From DAOPXV01 sp964551445 (lineage in GTDB: Bacteria > Muiribacteriota > UBA9980), in the NCBI GenBank assembly GCA_964551445.1, contig CAZKCG010000013.1, forward strand, positions 39,065 to 103,064: a stretch of 64,000 nt of DNA. The letters are read 5' to 3'. The notes beneath the pieces were generated by a model. The model saw nothing but the letters and a program-made list of their open reading frames with translations. It searched no databases and was not told where the DNA came from. Made by a program: the position numbers and the translations under genes. Positions 51,018 to 59,361 of this stretch are shown piece by piece; position 1 is the stretch's first letter, and each line of letters starts with the position of its first letter.

Positions 51018-53951
51018 CTAGAACTTAAGTTCGAACGCGCTGTAGAATTCTTTGGCCTTATCGTAGTCAAGCCTTTTTGCCACGCCTATCCTGCCTATTA
51101 TCGGGGTCTTTTTGAAGAGAAGGAGCCTCGCCTTAAGTTCGAGTCCGCCGGATCTGAACCAGCGCTTTTCGGTTCCGTCGCTGCAGGCCGCCGCGGCGTC
51201 ATAGAAAATAGCGGGATATACCCTGTTTATATTGAAGATCTTAAGTTTTAAAGGTTCTGATATTCCGGCGTGCGAATATTCGATGGAATATCCGAGCAGC
51301 TTTTTCCCTACGAGCGTCGCCGATGAATAGCCGCGCAGATCGTTGTATCCACCTATCTGAAAGTCGTAATCCCCGAATGCCTGGCCGCCGTATACGCGCA
51401 GCTTTATCGTGTTTTTGAGGCGCTCGCTTAACATCATCCATTTCGAGGCGTCCATGCGGTTTATGCGGTATTGAAAGAACGAATTGAAGCGCGCGCTGCT
51501 GTTCTGGTGAAACGCCATGAAATAATGCGCGTTGATAGGGTGGATGTCGGCGTCGACCGTGTTTTCCGTCCTGTATTGAATGAATTTCAGCGAATATCCG
51601 CGGTCCTTGCGGGAAGCGTTCATGAGCGCGGGGACCCTTAATTCAAGCCACGGCGAGATCGAATTCGCCGATATCTCGCGGTCGAATATGGTCGCGGTCA
51701 GATTTGAATCGAAGATCTTGAAGTTGGCGAAAATATCCGTTCCTTTGAGGTTTTCAAGGACGCCTTTGCGCAGGTCGCGAACTATATTGTAAGTGAGGAT
51801 GCCCAGTGTCGGCGCGAATCCGCGATACATATAAGACGCGTTGATATTTCTGTATTTTCCGCCCGTCAGCGCCTGGAAATCAAAGATATGGCGGTTGATC
51901 GGATCGGCCACTCTGCCCTGTATGCCGTATAACGATTTGGAACTTTGCGAGCCCATCATCGGTATGGCGTATTCGAGCCTCATATTATTTTTATAACCGT
52001 GGATCTCGCCGCCCGTCATATCTTTTTTTCCCGCTTCGTCAATGATCGCGGGTTTTAAGAGTTGTACCGCGGCTTTGTTTTCAGCAACGGTTTTGCCGGC
52101 TCCTGAAAACATAACCTCTAATGTTTCTTCTTTCGGGGCCGCAGTGAATTCGCGCGAACAGGTGCCGCCGCCGGCTTCGAGACAATATGTTTTATTCGAA
52201 TCGAGGATGGTTATCTGTGAACCGCCCGCGGTCTGTGTTACGACGGCGAGCCTTTTAAATTTGGGGCAATAGTCGAAATCCATTACCGATTCGCGAAGGT
52301 CGGTGAGTTTAACGTATTCGGAGACGGCGAAATCGCCGTTTTTGATCTTAAGTTTCAGCGAATAAATGTTAAATATGCCGTTTTCGTCCTTTATGAAGAA
52401 AACGCGGTACGATCCGTCCGCTTCAAGGTAGGCGGAAGGTTTTAAAATCATTTCATCAAAAAATGTCAACGGGACTATTTTGCCGTAGCTTTTGGCTTTT
52501 TTGTCGCAGTTTAAGTAGGCTACAGAAAACTTTCCGTTCTTGAAAAAATTCAGGAAAAGAAGGTTTTTATCCGGAGCCCCGGAGCCGCCGTCGTTCGTTT
52601 CAGGGCCCGCCGGCATGTGAAGCTCGTAAATGGATGAATCGTATTTGATGTCGGTTAAATGTTCGATTATCTTTCCGTTGCGGTCGATCTTGCAAACGTT
52701 GGTGGTGCCGGAACCGTTTATTATGCCGTAAATATTGCCGTCGCGCTGGTCGTAAACGGGATTTTGCATCTTGATCCATTTGGTCATGCGGGTAACTTCG
52801 CGGCTTTTGATGTCGTATTTGAATATATCCGACTTAAGGTTATCGTATCTGTCGAATATCTTGCGTGAAAAATAGATCGTCTGGTTTGGTTCGTCGAGAA
52901 AGTAATTGTCCTCGATGTTCTCAATAAGCTGTTCGGTATGGCCCGTCTTCAGATCTTCGCGGAAGAGCGCGAGTCTTCTGGCGTCGCGGCCGCGGTTGGA
53001 AAGAAAATACATACTCGTGCCCGCGCAGTCGAACTGGGGCGAGACGTTGAGGCCGGGAAACGCCGTCATAGGTTTCTGAAGTTCGTCAATGGATTTTTTT
53101 CCTTCGACCTGTTTCTGGTATTTTTTTCCGTTCTCGTTCTGCCACATGGTGAATATCTCGCCCATGCTTTTTCCGGTGACCTTTTTTACGGAGTTATTGA
53201 AGCCGTTTATGGAGTAATTGGTGTTTTCGATTATTTTCGGGATCGCATCTTTTCCGAACTTTTCGGCCATGAAGTTGACTATCGAATTTCCGATGTGATA
53301 TCCGAGGCGCCTTCCGTGGTAGTTGAAGAAGTAGAAGACCTGAAGTTCCTGAAGGTTGAGAAAGGTTTTCGAGATAAGCGCGGTGCGGATCGCCGAGTCT
53401 TTTATAGCGTTCCATGACGATTCTTCGCGCTGGGCTATGCCTTCGATGAACCACATGGGCATAAGACCCCATCCGATTATTCTTCCGGTGCCTAATTTTA
53501 TCTTTTTGTCGAATTTCGTCCCCATTACGTAATGGGTCAGTTCGTGGCGGATTATCGATTCGATCCAGGTTTTATTCGATAATTCGGCGGCTTCCGGCTG
53601 GGCGATGCTGACGAACATCTTGTTTTGAAGGATGTTGGTGAATCCGTAGGGCGCGTCGCTGAAATCATATAATACGACGGGTATTCTGGCCGGCATGTTT
53701 TTAACGTTCAATTCCGCCGATATTTCAATAAGCGAAGATTCGGCGATCTTTCCGGCTTCTCTCGCGAAATCGTCGTCCTTGTTGTGGTAATATATCTCGA
53801 AATTTTTGGTCGTGAGTATGCGCCAGGATGCTGTGCTTTCGTTAAGGGCCGAGGCGTGTTTTATAAACACCGGCGCGAATATTAAAATGACGGCGAGAAG
53901 GATGATATTTATTGTTTTATAGATTGTTCTCACATTCAATATGTGCTCCAT
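51018..53951 (-). CDS. HExxH metallopeptidase-propeller-outer-membrane-barrel fusion
   Basis: A 977-residue protein in three parts. After a signal peptide (cleavage near ASA-LN), the first domain is a peptidase MA-like zinc protease with HELTH at 136-140 and a downstream Glu in WFIEG (E170), the expected third ligand. The middle (about 290-630) is propeller-like (TSMYFLSNRGRDARRLALFRE). The last 300 residues alternate polar and hydrophobic residues and end in Phe (YSAFELKF), a C-terminal signature of BamA/surface-antigen-type barrels. The start at 53951 was taken instead of 54023 because the promoter -10 lies at 54000-53995. Probable role: an outer-membrane-anchored surface protease or assembly factor. 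It is transcribed alone, with its own promoter and terminator. Confidence 0.72.
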   Translation of the reverse strand: MEHILNVRTIYKTINIILLAVILIFAPVFIKHASALNESTASWRILTTKNFEIYYHNKDDDFAREAGKIAESSLIEISAELNVKNMPARIPVVLYDFSDAPYGFTNILQNKMFVSIAQPEAAELSNKTWIESIIRHELTHYVMGTKFDKKIKLGTGRIIGWGLMPMWFIEGIAQREESSWNAIKDSAIRTALISKTFLNLQELQVFYFFNYHGRRLGYHIGNSIVNFMAEKFGKDAIPKIIENTNYSINGFNNSVKKVTGKSMGEIFTMWQNENGKKYQKQVEGKKSIDELQKPMTAFPGLNVSPQFDCAGTSMYFLSNRGRDARRLALFREDLKTGHTEQLIENIEDNYFLDEPNQTIYFSRKIFDRYDNLKSDIFKYDIKSREVTRMTKWIKMQNPVYDQRDGNIYGIINGSGTTNVCKIDRNGKIIEHLTDIKYDSSIYELHMPAGPETNDGGSGAPDKNLLFLNFFKNGKFSVAYLNCDKKAKSYGKIVPLTFFDEMILKPSAYLEADGSYRVFFIKDENGIFNIYSLKLKIKNGDFAVSEYVKLTDLRESVMDFDYCPKFKRLAVVTQTAGGSQITILDSNKTYCLEAGGGTCSREFTAAPKEETLEVMFSGAGKTVAENKAAVQLLKPAIIDEAGKKDMTGGEIHGYKNNMRLEYAIPMMGSQSSKSLYGIQGRVADPINRHIFDFQALTGGKYRNINASYMYRGFAPTLGILTYNIVRDLRKGVLENLKGTDIFANFKIFDSNLTATIFDREISANSISPWLELRVPALMNASRKDRGYSLKFIQYRTENTVDADIHPINAHYFMAFHQNSSARFNSFFQYRINRMDASKWMMLSERLKNTIKLRVYGGQAFGDYDFQIGGYNDLRGYSSATLVGKKLLGYSIEYSHAGISEPLKLKIFNINRVYPAIFYDAAAACSDGTEKRWFRSGGLELKARLLLFKKTPIIGRIGVAKRLDYDKAKEFYSAFELKF

Positions 53952-53994
53952 ATCTTTATCCGTTTCCTTTTTCTCAGAAATTTTATAGATTGTT

Positions 53995-54023
53995 ATATTA
54001 TCAAATACGACTATATAAGTCAA
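53995..54023 (-). promoter_or_regulatory. Promoter of the surface metallopeptidase gene
   Basis: On the minus strand TTGACT (54023-54018) and TAATAT (54000-53995) are 17 bases apart. The position forces the start codon to 53951, since the longer start at 54023 would be inside the -35. Confidence 0.65.
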
Positions 54024-54039
54024 TGATTTTGTTTGTGAT

Positions 54040-54280
54040 TTTTGTCCGGCAAACTAACGGCAGGGCTATTATCGCTGTTGTTTAATGGGTTGCGCCAGGC
54101 AGCGGTCTGCCGGCCTCGCGCCCGCCGTTCATTGGCTCCAGCGGCACTTGCGCCTCCTGGCACGTCGGTTGCTTCTATGTGTCCATCGGCTCTCATAAGC
54201 CTTTTCCTGCATGCGGTTTGCCGCATAAAGATGCTCCGACATTTTCCCGGGCAGGTTTTCATAAAGAAAGAGAACATTAA
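54040..54280. other. GC-rich island in intergenic space, no gene supported
   Basis: About 240 bases of notably higher GC than the surrounding AT-rich intergenic sequence. Short open frames exist on both strands (about 89 and 101 codons) but neither has a ribosome site, family similarity or the codon pattern of the neighbours. A structured RNA or a decayed gene is possible. No terminator-like hairpin or known RNA family was recognised. Confidence 0.35.
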
Positions 54281-54372
54281 ACAAGAATTAAATTCTAACA
54301 TTAAATCGTAGCACGGCAATAACAATTTTTTTGGATTTTGTTAAAAATATTCAGAAAAACTTTGTCAAATTT

Positions 54373-54401
54373 TTGACACGGGGCATTTTATTTTGTATAA
54401 T
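54373..54401 (+). promoter_or_regulatory. Consensus promoter P1 of the clostripain gene
   Basis: TTGACA, 17 bases and TATAAT: a full sigma70 consensus, 164 bases upstream of the start codon. Confidence 0.8.
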
Positions 54402-54444
54402 TGTTGTATCGATAAATTTTCTTTTAAAAAAACAAAAAAAGTTC

Positions 54445-54474
54445 TTGACATCAAGTATATGTTTCTGGTATTAT
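54445..54474 (+). promoter_or_regulatory. Near-consensus promoter P2 of the clostripain gene
   Basis: TTGACA, 18 bases and TATTAT, 44 bases downstream of P1. The pair in tandem suggests strong expression. Confidence 0.75.
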
Positions 54475-54565
54475 CACTCTTTCTTGCCCGGTTGGGTTGT
54501 GCGTAGTACGTAGGATCAATCAAAACGTATAATCGTTTATTTAACGAAAAGGAATTGGTCAAAAA

Positions 54566-55924
54566 ATGAAAAAAGTAACCTTATTGGTTTCCCTCCTTGT
54601 AGTTCTTGCTCTCGCGACATCCGTATTCGCCGCTGAAACGCCTATGAAAAAATGGACCTTCATGGTATTTGTGAACGCCGACAACAACCTCGACCGTTTT
54701 GGCGTATTAGACGTTCAGGAAATGGAAAAAGCCGGTATCTCAAGCGACGTAAACATAATAGCCCAGGTTGATCGTTCGTCCGGAAAACCAGCCAGAAGAT
54801 ATGACGTTACCGGAAGAACCGCTGAAGCGAAAGCTGACGACTGGGGAATCACTTCTAAAAACGTCGGCGAACTCGGCGAAGTCGACATGGGCGACTACAA
54901 AGAAATGGTAAACTTCGTAAAATTCGCGCATGACAACTATCCCGCTGAAAAATATATCCTCATCGTGTGGAACCACGGCGCAGGCTGGAAAAACAACAAA
55001 CAGGAATCTCCCCTTTTAAAAGGCGTTTCCTATGACGACCAGTCAGGCCACCACATATCGACGAAAGACCTCGGCACAGGCCTTGCCGCGATCCAGGGCA
55101 TTCTCGGCCAGCCTCTTGATATCCTCGCTTTCGACGCCTGCCTCATGCAGATGATCGAAGTTTCATATGAAATTCGTGAAAACGTTAAATACATGGTAGC
55201 TTCCGAAGAAACCGAACCGGGCGACGGATGGCCTTATGACCTCGTTTGCGCCCCTCTCGTTCAGAATCCCGCTATGACGGCTGAAGAATTCGCGAAACTC
55301 ATTCCCCAGGCTTACGCCACAAGCTACGGCGCAAAAGGCAAAAGCACCACTCAGTCGGCCGTTGACTGCTCGAAACTCGACGAACTCGCTAATTCGATAA
55401 ACAAACTCGCGCTCGCTATATCAGGCGCATGCGCTGCTGACACGGCTGAAGTAAAAGCAACGAAAGATGCTCTCGCAGCTACACAGAAATACGCTTACGC
55501 CGACAACATAGACCTTGCTCACTTCACCCAGATGCTCGCTCAGGTAACTAAGAACGAAACCGTAAAACAGGCCATAAACGATCTTACGATGGTTTACGGA
55601 AAAGCGATAATCCAGAACAACATCACCGGAATGTCGACAAGATTTTCAACCGGTATGGCTGTTTACTTCCCGAAAACAAGCTTCAATTCAAAATACGACA
55701 CGATAAAATTCTCGAAATTCTCATGGGATGAAATGGTAAAACAGGTTACCGGCGCTCCGACCGTAGCTGAGAACGCGGCTCCCGCGGCTCCCTCAACGCC
55801 TTCGAACGGCGGATACACAGGCGGCGGCTACAACGATTACCCGGACGTATATCCCGGCGGCTGGGGCCACAATTTCCCGGGCGGCTTTCATCCGATGCCT
55901 CCGATGATGGTGATCGGTAAATAA
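54566..55924 (+). CDS. Secreted clostripain-family (C11) cysteine peptidase
   Basis: C11 peptidases are cysteine endopeptidases cleaving after basic residues. The 452-residue product has a signal peptide (cleavage near FAA-ETP), the family start KKWTFMVFVNADNNLD, the catalytic His in VWNHGAGW (H137) and the catalytic Cys in LAFDACLMQ (C192). The C-terminal 60 residues are a Pro/Gly/Tyr-rich tail (for example GGYTGGGYNDYPDVYPGG), not part of the catalytic fold, suggestive of a surface or aggregation segment. Lys is mostly AAA and Glu mostly GAA, a tidier codon pattern than in neighbouring genes, fitting high expression. AAAAGGAAT precedes the ATG and two near-consensus promoters lie upstream. 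It stands alone with its own terminator. Confidence 0.9.
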   Translation: MKKVTLLVSLLVVLALATSVFAAETPMKKWTFMVFVNADNNLDRFGVLDVQEMEKAGISSDVNIIAQVDRSSGKPARRYDVTGRTAEAKADDWGITSKNVGELGEVDMGDYKEMVNFVKFAHDNYPAEKYILIVWNHGAGWKNNKQESPLLKGVSYDDQSGHHISTKDLGTGLAAIQGILGQPLDILAFDACLMQMIEVSYEIRENVKYMVASEETEPGDGWPYDLVCAPLVQNPAMTAEEFAKLIPQAYATSYGAKGKSTTQSAVDCSKLDELANSINKLALAISGACAADTAEVKATKDALAATQKYAYADNIDLAHFTQMLAQVTKNETVKQAINDLTMVYGKAIIQNNITGMSTRFSTGMAVYFPKTSFNSKYDTIKFSKFSWDEMVKQVTGAPTVAENAAPAAPSTPSNGGYTGGGYNDYPDVYPGGWGHNFPGGFHPMPPMMVIGK

Positions 55925-55958
55925 TAACGGATAAAACAAAAACTTAATACGATAAGCG

Positions 55959-55993
55959 AAATACCGCTCCTGTTTCAGGGGCGGTATTTTGTT
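55959..55993 (+). terminator. Terminator of the clostripain gene
   Basis: AAATACCGCTCCT and AGGGGCGGTATTT pair over 13 bases with one G-T wobble around a GTTTC loop, followed by TGTTTGTT. Confidence 0.8.
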
Positions 55994-56133
55994 TGTTCAT
56001 GGCTAACTGATCCTGAATGTGGAAAGCGGCTAATTTGTATCAGTGCGTATCGTGTTATCTCAGCGCATTATTGTAACCAGCTGGTCACGGCAAGATCTTA
56101 TTTCCCGCATTGCCGTTTTTATGATGAGGCGAT

Positions 56134-56184
56134 AAAAAAATCCCGGCGCCTACTCCAATCGGATCTGGTCGCCGGGATTTTTTT
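56134..56184. terminator. Strong bidirectional-type terminator
   Basis: AAAAAAATCCCGGCG and CGCCGGGATTTTTTT form a perfect 15-bp stem with A- and T-tracts on the two sides, so it can stop transcription on either strand. It lies between the clostripain gene and the convergent Ig-repeat lipoprotein. Confidence 0.85.
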
Positions 56185-56215
56185 GTTATTTAACAGTCAT
56201 TTTTTCATGGCTGGA

Positions 56216-59170
56216 TCAATTATTGGGGACGGGCGGATAGGGCGCTTTTATCGTCGTAGGATTAAATATAACGTAGGTAATTTTTCCCGTAGGGGCGGTG
56301 CAAAGATTCCCGGCCCGGTCGTAAGCGGTTATTGTAACTCTGTAATACCTGTATGGCGCCATGGGAACTGTCCACAGATATCTCCAGACCTTGTTGGTGT
56401 TATTATATTCGGTCATTACCGCGTTATTCACGACCGTGGCCGTGGAACTTGCGATCGTGATCCTGGGCGGCATTGTTTCGTCTATCTGGTCGCTTTCGGT
56501 GAATGTGGCCGTAATGTTGGTTTTAGATCCGCTCGCGATGTGGAAGCTGCTTGAGCTGTTGACGTAAGTATCCGTGATGACGACGGAAGGAGGAGTTATA
56601 TCATTGGAAACGATCAACGAAAAGGCGATGCTTCTGGTGACTCCGGATTCAGTATAGCTGACGTTGAAAATGGCGGTTTCGGTGTTAGCGGTCGCGGTGT
56701 ATACCGCGCCGTCGAAAGTTCCGAGGCCCGATGTCAATGTCCAATGCGTGTTTGCGTCGACGGTAACGTTATTGGTCGTTCCGTTTGACATGTTAGCTAT
56801 TACCGCGACGGATGAGATATTGAAGGTCGATCCTATTACGATAACGCCGGAAGAAGGGTTGAGCGATATCGAATTCAAAGCGGTTACGTTAAGCTGAAAA
56901 ACGGCGGTTTTAGTAAATCCTGATTCGGTGAAGCTGGCCGTTAAAGTAGCTATTTCAGGAGCAGCCGGCGCGGTGTATATATTTCCGGAGAGGGTTCCTC
57001 CGCCGGTTGTTACCGCCCAGGCCATATTAGGGCTGGCCGTAACGTTCGCCGTTGTCGAGTCTGAATATAAAGCGGTAACGATCAAAGTTGAAAGATCGTA
57101 GGTGGTTGGGCCGGGCGACGCAAGAACAAGTTCGTCGGCGGTTTTATTGAGTGAAATTGAAGATAGAGCCTTTGTTGTAAGAGTGAAATTTCTCGTTCTG
57201 GCTATTCCGGCTTCCGTATATCTCGCGGTAAAAACTGATATTTCCGGGGTCAGCGACGCGGTATATGTTTTTCCGGCAAGAGTTCCCGTCCCGGATATTT
57301 TGGTCCATGTCGAGGCCGCGTCGGATGTTACGATCTTTGGCGCTCCGCTATAATAGTTAGCCGTTATTGTTATCGCTGAAAGGTCGTAAAGATTAGGTCC
57401 GGGAGAGGAAAGCGTCACGGAGTCGGTAGTTTTACCAAGCGTGATAGATGTAACGCCGTTTAATATGAGACGGAAATTGACCGTTTTTACTACTCCCGAA
57501 GCCGGGTCAGTATATTTTGCCTGGAAATAGACATTTCCTATGGATATGGTCCCCGTATAAAACTTGCCCGCGAGACTTCCTACGCCTGAAGTTTTTGTCC
57601 AGGTTAAGTTCGGATCCGTTGTGATCTCGGCCGTTGTTCCGTTCTGATAATTCGCGGTCACTTTCAAGGTTGACAGGTCATAAGTGTTCGGGCCGGGAGA
57701 CACGAGAAGAAGAGTGTCGATTGTTTTGTTTAAGGTTATTGAAGAAATGCCGTTTAAATTGAGCCTGAAATTAACCGTTTTGGTTACCCCTGAAACGGTA
57801 TCGGTATATGTCGCCCTGAAATATATGGTTCCGCCTGATAACGGCGCCGTATAAAGCTTGCCTGTGAGCGTTCCGCCGCCGGAGTATTTCACCCAGGATG
57901 TGCCCGGGTCCGAGGTTACGTTAACTTTTGTTCCGTCCTGATAGTTGGCGGTGACGGTTAAGGTTGAAAGATCATATGTGGTCGGCCCGGGCGCGACGGG
58001 CGTGATACTGTCGACGGTTTTATTCAGCGTAATGGAAGAGAGCCCGTTAACCGTTAGCCTGAACTGGACGGTCCGGGTTATTCCGGAATCTGTGTAACCA
58101 AATGTAAATACTGCCGTCGCGGCGGTTGCCGGAAGCGTGTATAATTTACCGGCGAGCGTTCCTCCGCCCGAAGTTAAAACAAGCGTGGTAGAAGGATCCG
58201 ATGTTATATCCTTGACGGCTCCCACTCTATATCTGGCGGTCACGATGAGCGGCGTGAGATCGTAGGTCGTCGGTCCGGGAGTTAAAAGCTGAACGGAGTC
58301 GGTTGTTTTGTTAAGAGAGAGGTACCACAGAGGATTGACGATAAGATTGAAATTGACGGTTCTGACCACCCCGGAGTCGTTATAGCTGGCGGTGAGTCTT
58401 GCGGTTTCATAGTTGAGCGCCGCGGTATAAACGGTTCCGGAAAATGTTCCGGCGCCTGATGTTTTAACCCAGGTGGTGCCGGGGTCGGCCGTTATATCCT
58501 TTTGAGTTCCGTTGAAATATTTAGCTGTGACAATAAGGCTGGAAACGTCAAACGTGCCAAGCGTTTTGATCTCGTCGGTGGTCTTGTTTAAAGTTATGGA
58601 TGTCAGCGCCACGATAGTAAGCCTGAAAAGAGTGGTCCGCGTGACGGAGCCCTCGGTATATGTAGCCCTGAAAACAGTTGTTCCGGCGGCGGCCGGCGGC
58701 GTGAAAATTGTTCCGGCAAGTGTCCCTCCGCCTGAATATTTTGTCCAGACCGGCGTGACGGGTTTTGTGGAAGCGTCTGACATTCTGGCTGTCACAAGTA
58801 TCGTCGAGAGATCGTAGAGCGGAAGCCCGGGCGCCGAAAGCTGTATCGAATCGGTTGTTTTGTTGAGGGAAATGCTCGAAAGGGTCGCAGGGGCCCTGTT
58901 TGGAGAGCCTTTTTCGACTGCCGCCGCGGGAGATGCCGCGTCTAACTGAGCGTTTAGGGCTTTTTCAAGATCGGCGTAGTATTTTTCTTCTTCTTCGGCG
59001 CTCTGAAAGAGAGGCCCTTGCGGTTGAGCCGGTCCGGAAGAGTTATCCGCAATGGTTTCCTGACCGGTAAGTCCGGACAGAAGTGAAGGATTTTCGCCTC
59101 CGCCTCCTCCCGCGCAGCCGTAAAGTATAAGTGATATGAATGCAAAAATCAAAAGCAATTGTTTTTTCAT
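56216..59170 (-). CDS. Lipoprotein with eight tandem Ig-like repeats
   Basis: The 984-residue product has a lipobox LYGC (C19), an Ala/Pro/Gln-rich linker to about residue 90, then eight tandem beta-sandwich repeats of about 85 residues. The pattern is SITLNKTTDS...YDLSTLIVTANY...SGGGTL...YTDSGVTRTVNFRLTV. Repeats 2 and 8 are shorter in the first loop. The C-terminus (about 860-984) is a different domain with ITPPSVVITDTY and YYRVTITAYDRAGN, typical of a big or cadherin-like ending. The start at 59170 was chosen because GGAG lies eight bases upstream. The design is that of an outer-membrane or surface stalk. The upstream region is rich in repeated control-like sequence. The TolB-like lipoprotein carries one related domain. 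Confidence 0.82.
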   Translation of the reverse strand: MKKQLLLIFAFISLILYGCAGGGGGENPSLLSGLTGQETIADNSSGPAQPQGPLFQSAEEEEKYYADLEKALNAQLDAASPAAAVEKGSPNRAPATLSSISLNKTTDSIQLSAPGLPLYDLSTILVTARMSDASTKPVTPVWTKYSGGGTLAGTIFTPPAAAGTTVFRATYTEGSVTRTTLFRLTIVALTSITLNKTTDEIKTLGTFDVSSLIVTAKYFNGTQKDITADPGTTWVKTSGAGTFSGTVYTAALNYETARLTASYNDSGVVRTVNFNLIVNPLWYLSLNKTTDSVQLLTPGPTTYDLTPLIVTARYRVGAVKDITSDPSTTLVLTSGGGTLAGKLYTLPATAATAVFTFGYTDSGITRTVQFRLTVNGLSSITLNKTVDSITPVAPGPTTYDLSTLTVTANYQDGTKVNVTSDPGTSWVKYSGGGTLTGKLYTAPLSGGTIYFRATYTDTVSGVTKTVNFRLNLNGISSITLNKTIDTLLLVSPGPNTYDLSTLKVTANYQNGTTAEITTDPNLTWTKTSGVGSLAGKFYTGTISIGNVYFQAKYTDPASGVVKTVNFRLILNGVTSITLGKTTDSVTLSSPGPNLYDLSAITITANYYSGAPKIVTSDAASTWTKISGTGTLAGKTYTASLTPEISVFTARYTEAGIARTRNFTLTTKALSSISLNKTADELVLASPGPTTYDLSTLIVTALYSDSTTANVTASPNMAWAVTTGGGTLSGNIYTAPAAPEIATLTASFTESGFTKTAVFQLNVTALNSISLNPSSGVIVIGSTFNISSVAVIANMSNGTTNNVTVDANTHWTLTSGLGTFDGAVYTATANTETAIFNVSYTESGVTRSIAFSLIVSNDITPPSVVITDTYVNSSSSFHIASGSKTNITATFTESDQIDETMPPRITIASSTATVVNNAVMTEYNNTNKVWRYLWTVPMAPYRYYRVTITAYDRAGNLCTAPTGKITYVIFNPTTIKAPYPPVPNN

Positions 59171-59198
59171 TTTCGCCGCTCCTTTATTCATAAAAATA

Positions 59199-59291
59199 TT
59201 TAAAACGCTCATAAATATAAAGTGGATTGAATTATTCCTGTTTATCAGTATAGCAAGAAACTGATGAAATTGCAATGTTTAAAACGCTCAT
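59199..59291. repeat. Fourteen-base direct repeat flanking the Ig-lipoprotein promoter
   Basis: TTTAAAACGCTCAT occurs exactly at 59199-59212 and 59278-59291. The second copy ends just upstream of the promoter -35, the first lies downstream of its start, so both could be operator sites. Confidence 0.65.
59247..59275 (-). promoter_or_regulatory. Extended -10 promoter of the Ig-repeat lipoprotein
   Basis: On the minus strand TTGCAA (59275-59270) and TATACT (59252-59247) are 17 bases apart and the -10 is preceded by TGC, an extended -10. The leader to 59170 is about 70 bases. Confidence 0.65.
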
Positions 59292-59295
59292 TATG

Positions 59296-59361
59296 CTTGT
59301 ATTATGCTTGCTTTCAGCTTGCTTCGCGCTTGCTTTTAACTTGCGTCCAGCTTGCGTGTTT
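59296..59361. repeat. Six helically phased 11-base repeats
   Basis: CTTG occurs at 59296, 59307, 59318, 59329, 59340 and 59351, exactly 11 bases apart; five of the six read CTTGC. The array lies directly upstream of the lipoprotein promoter. Confidence 0.7.

Noticed and set aside
54020..54325. Open frames of 101 (minus) and 89 (plus) codons over the GC-rich island
   Set aside because: No ribosome site, no family similarity, and they overlap the metallopeptidase promoter on the minus side.
59296..59361. Six regularly spaced repeats as a possible CRISPR array
   Set aside because: The unit is only 11 bases with a four-base constant core; CRISPR repeats are longer and separated by unique spacers. 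No cas genes are nearby.
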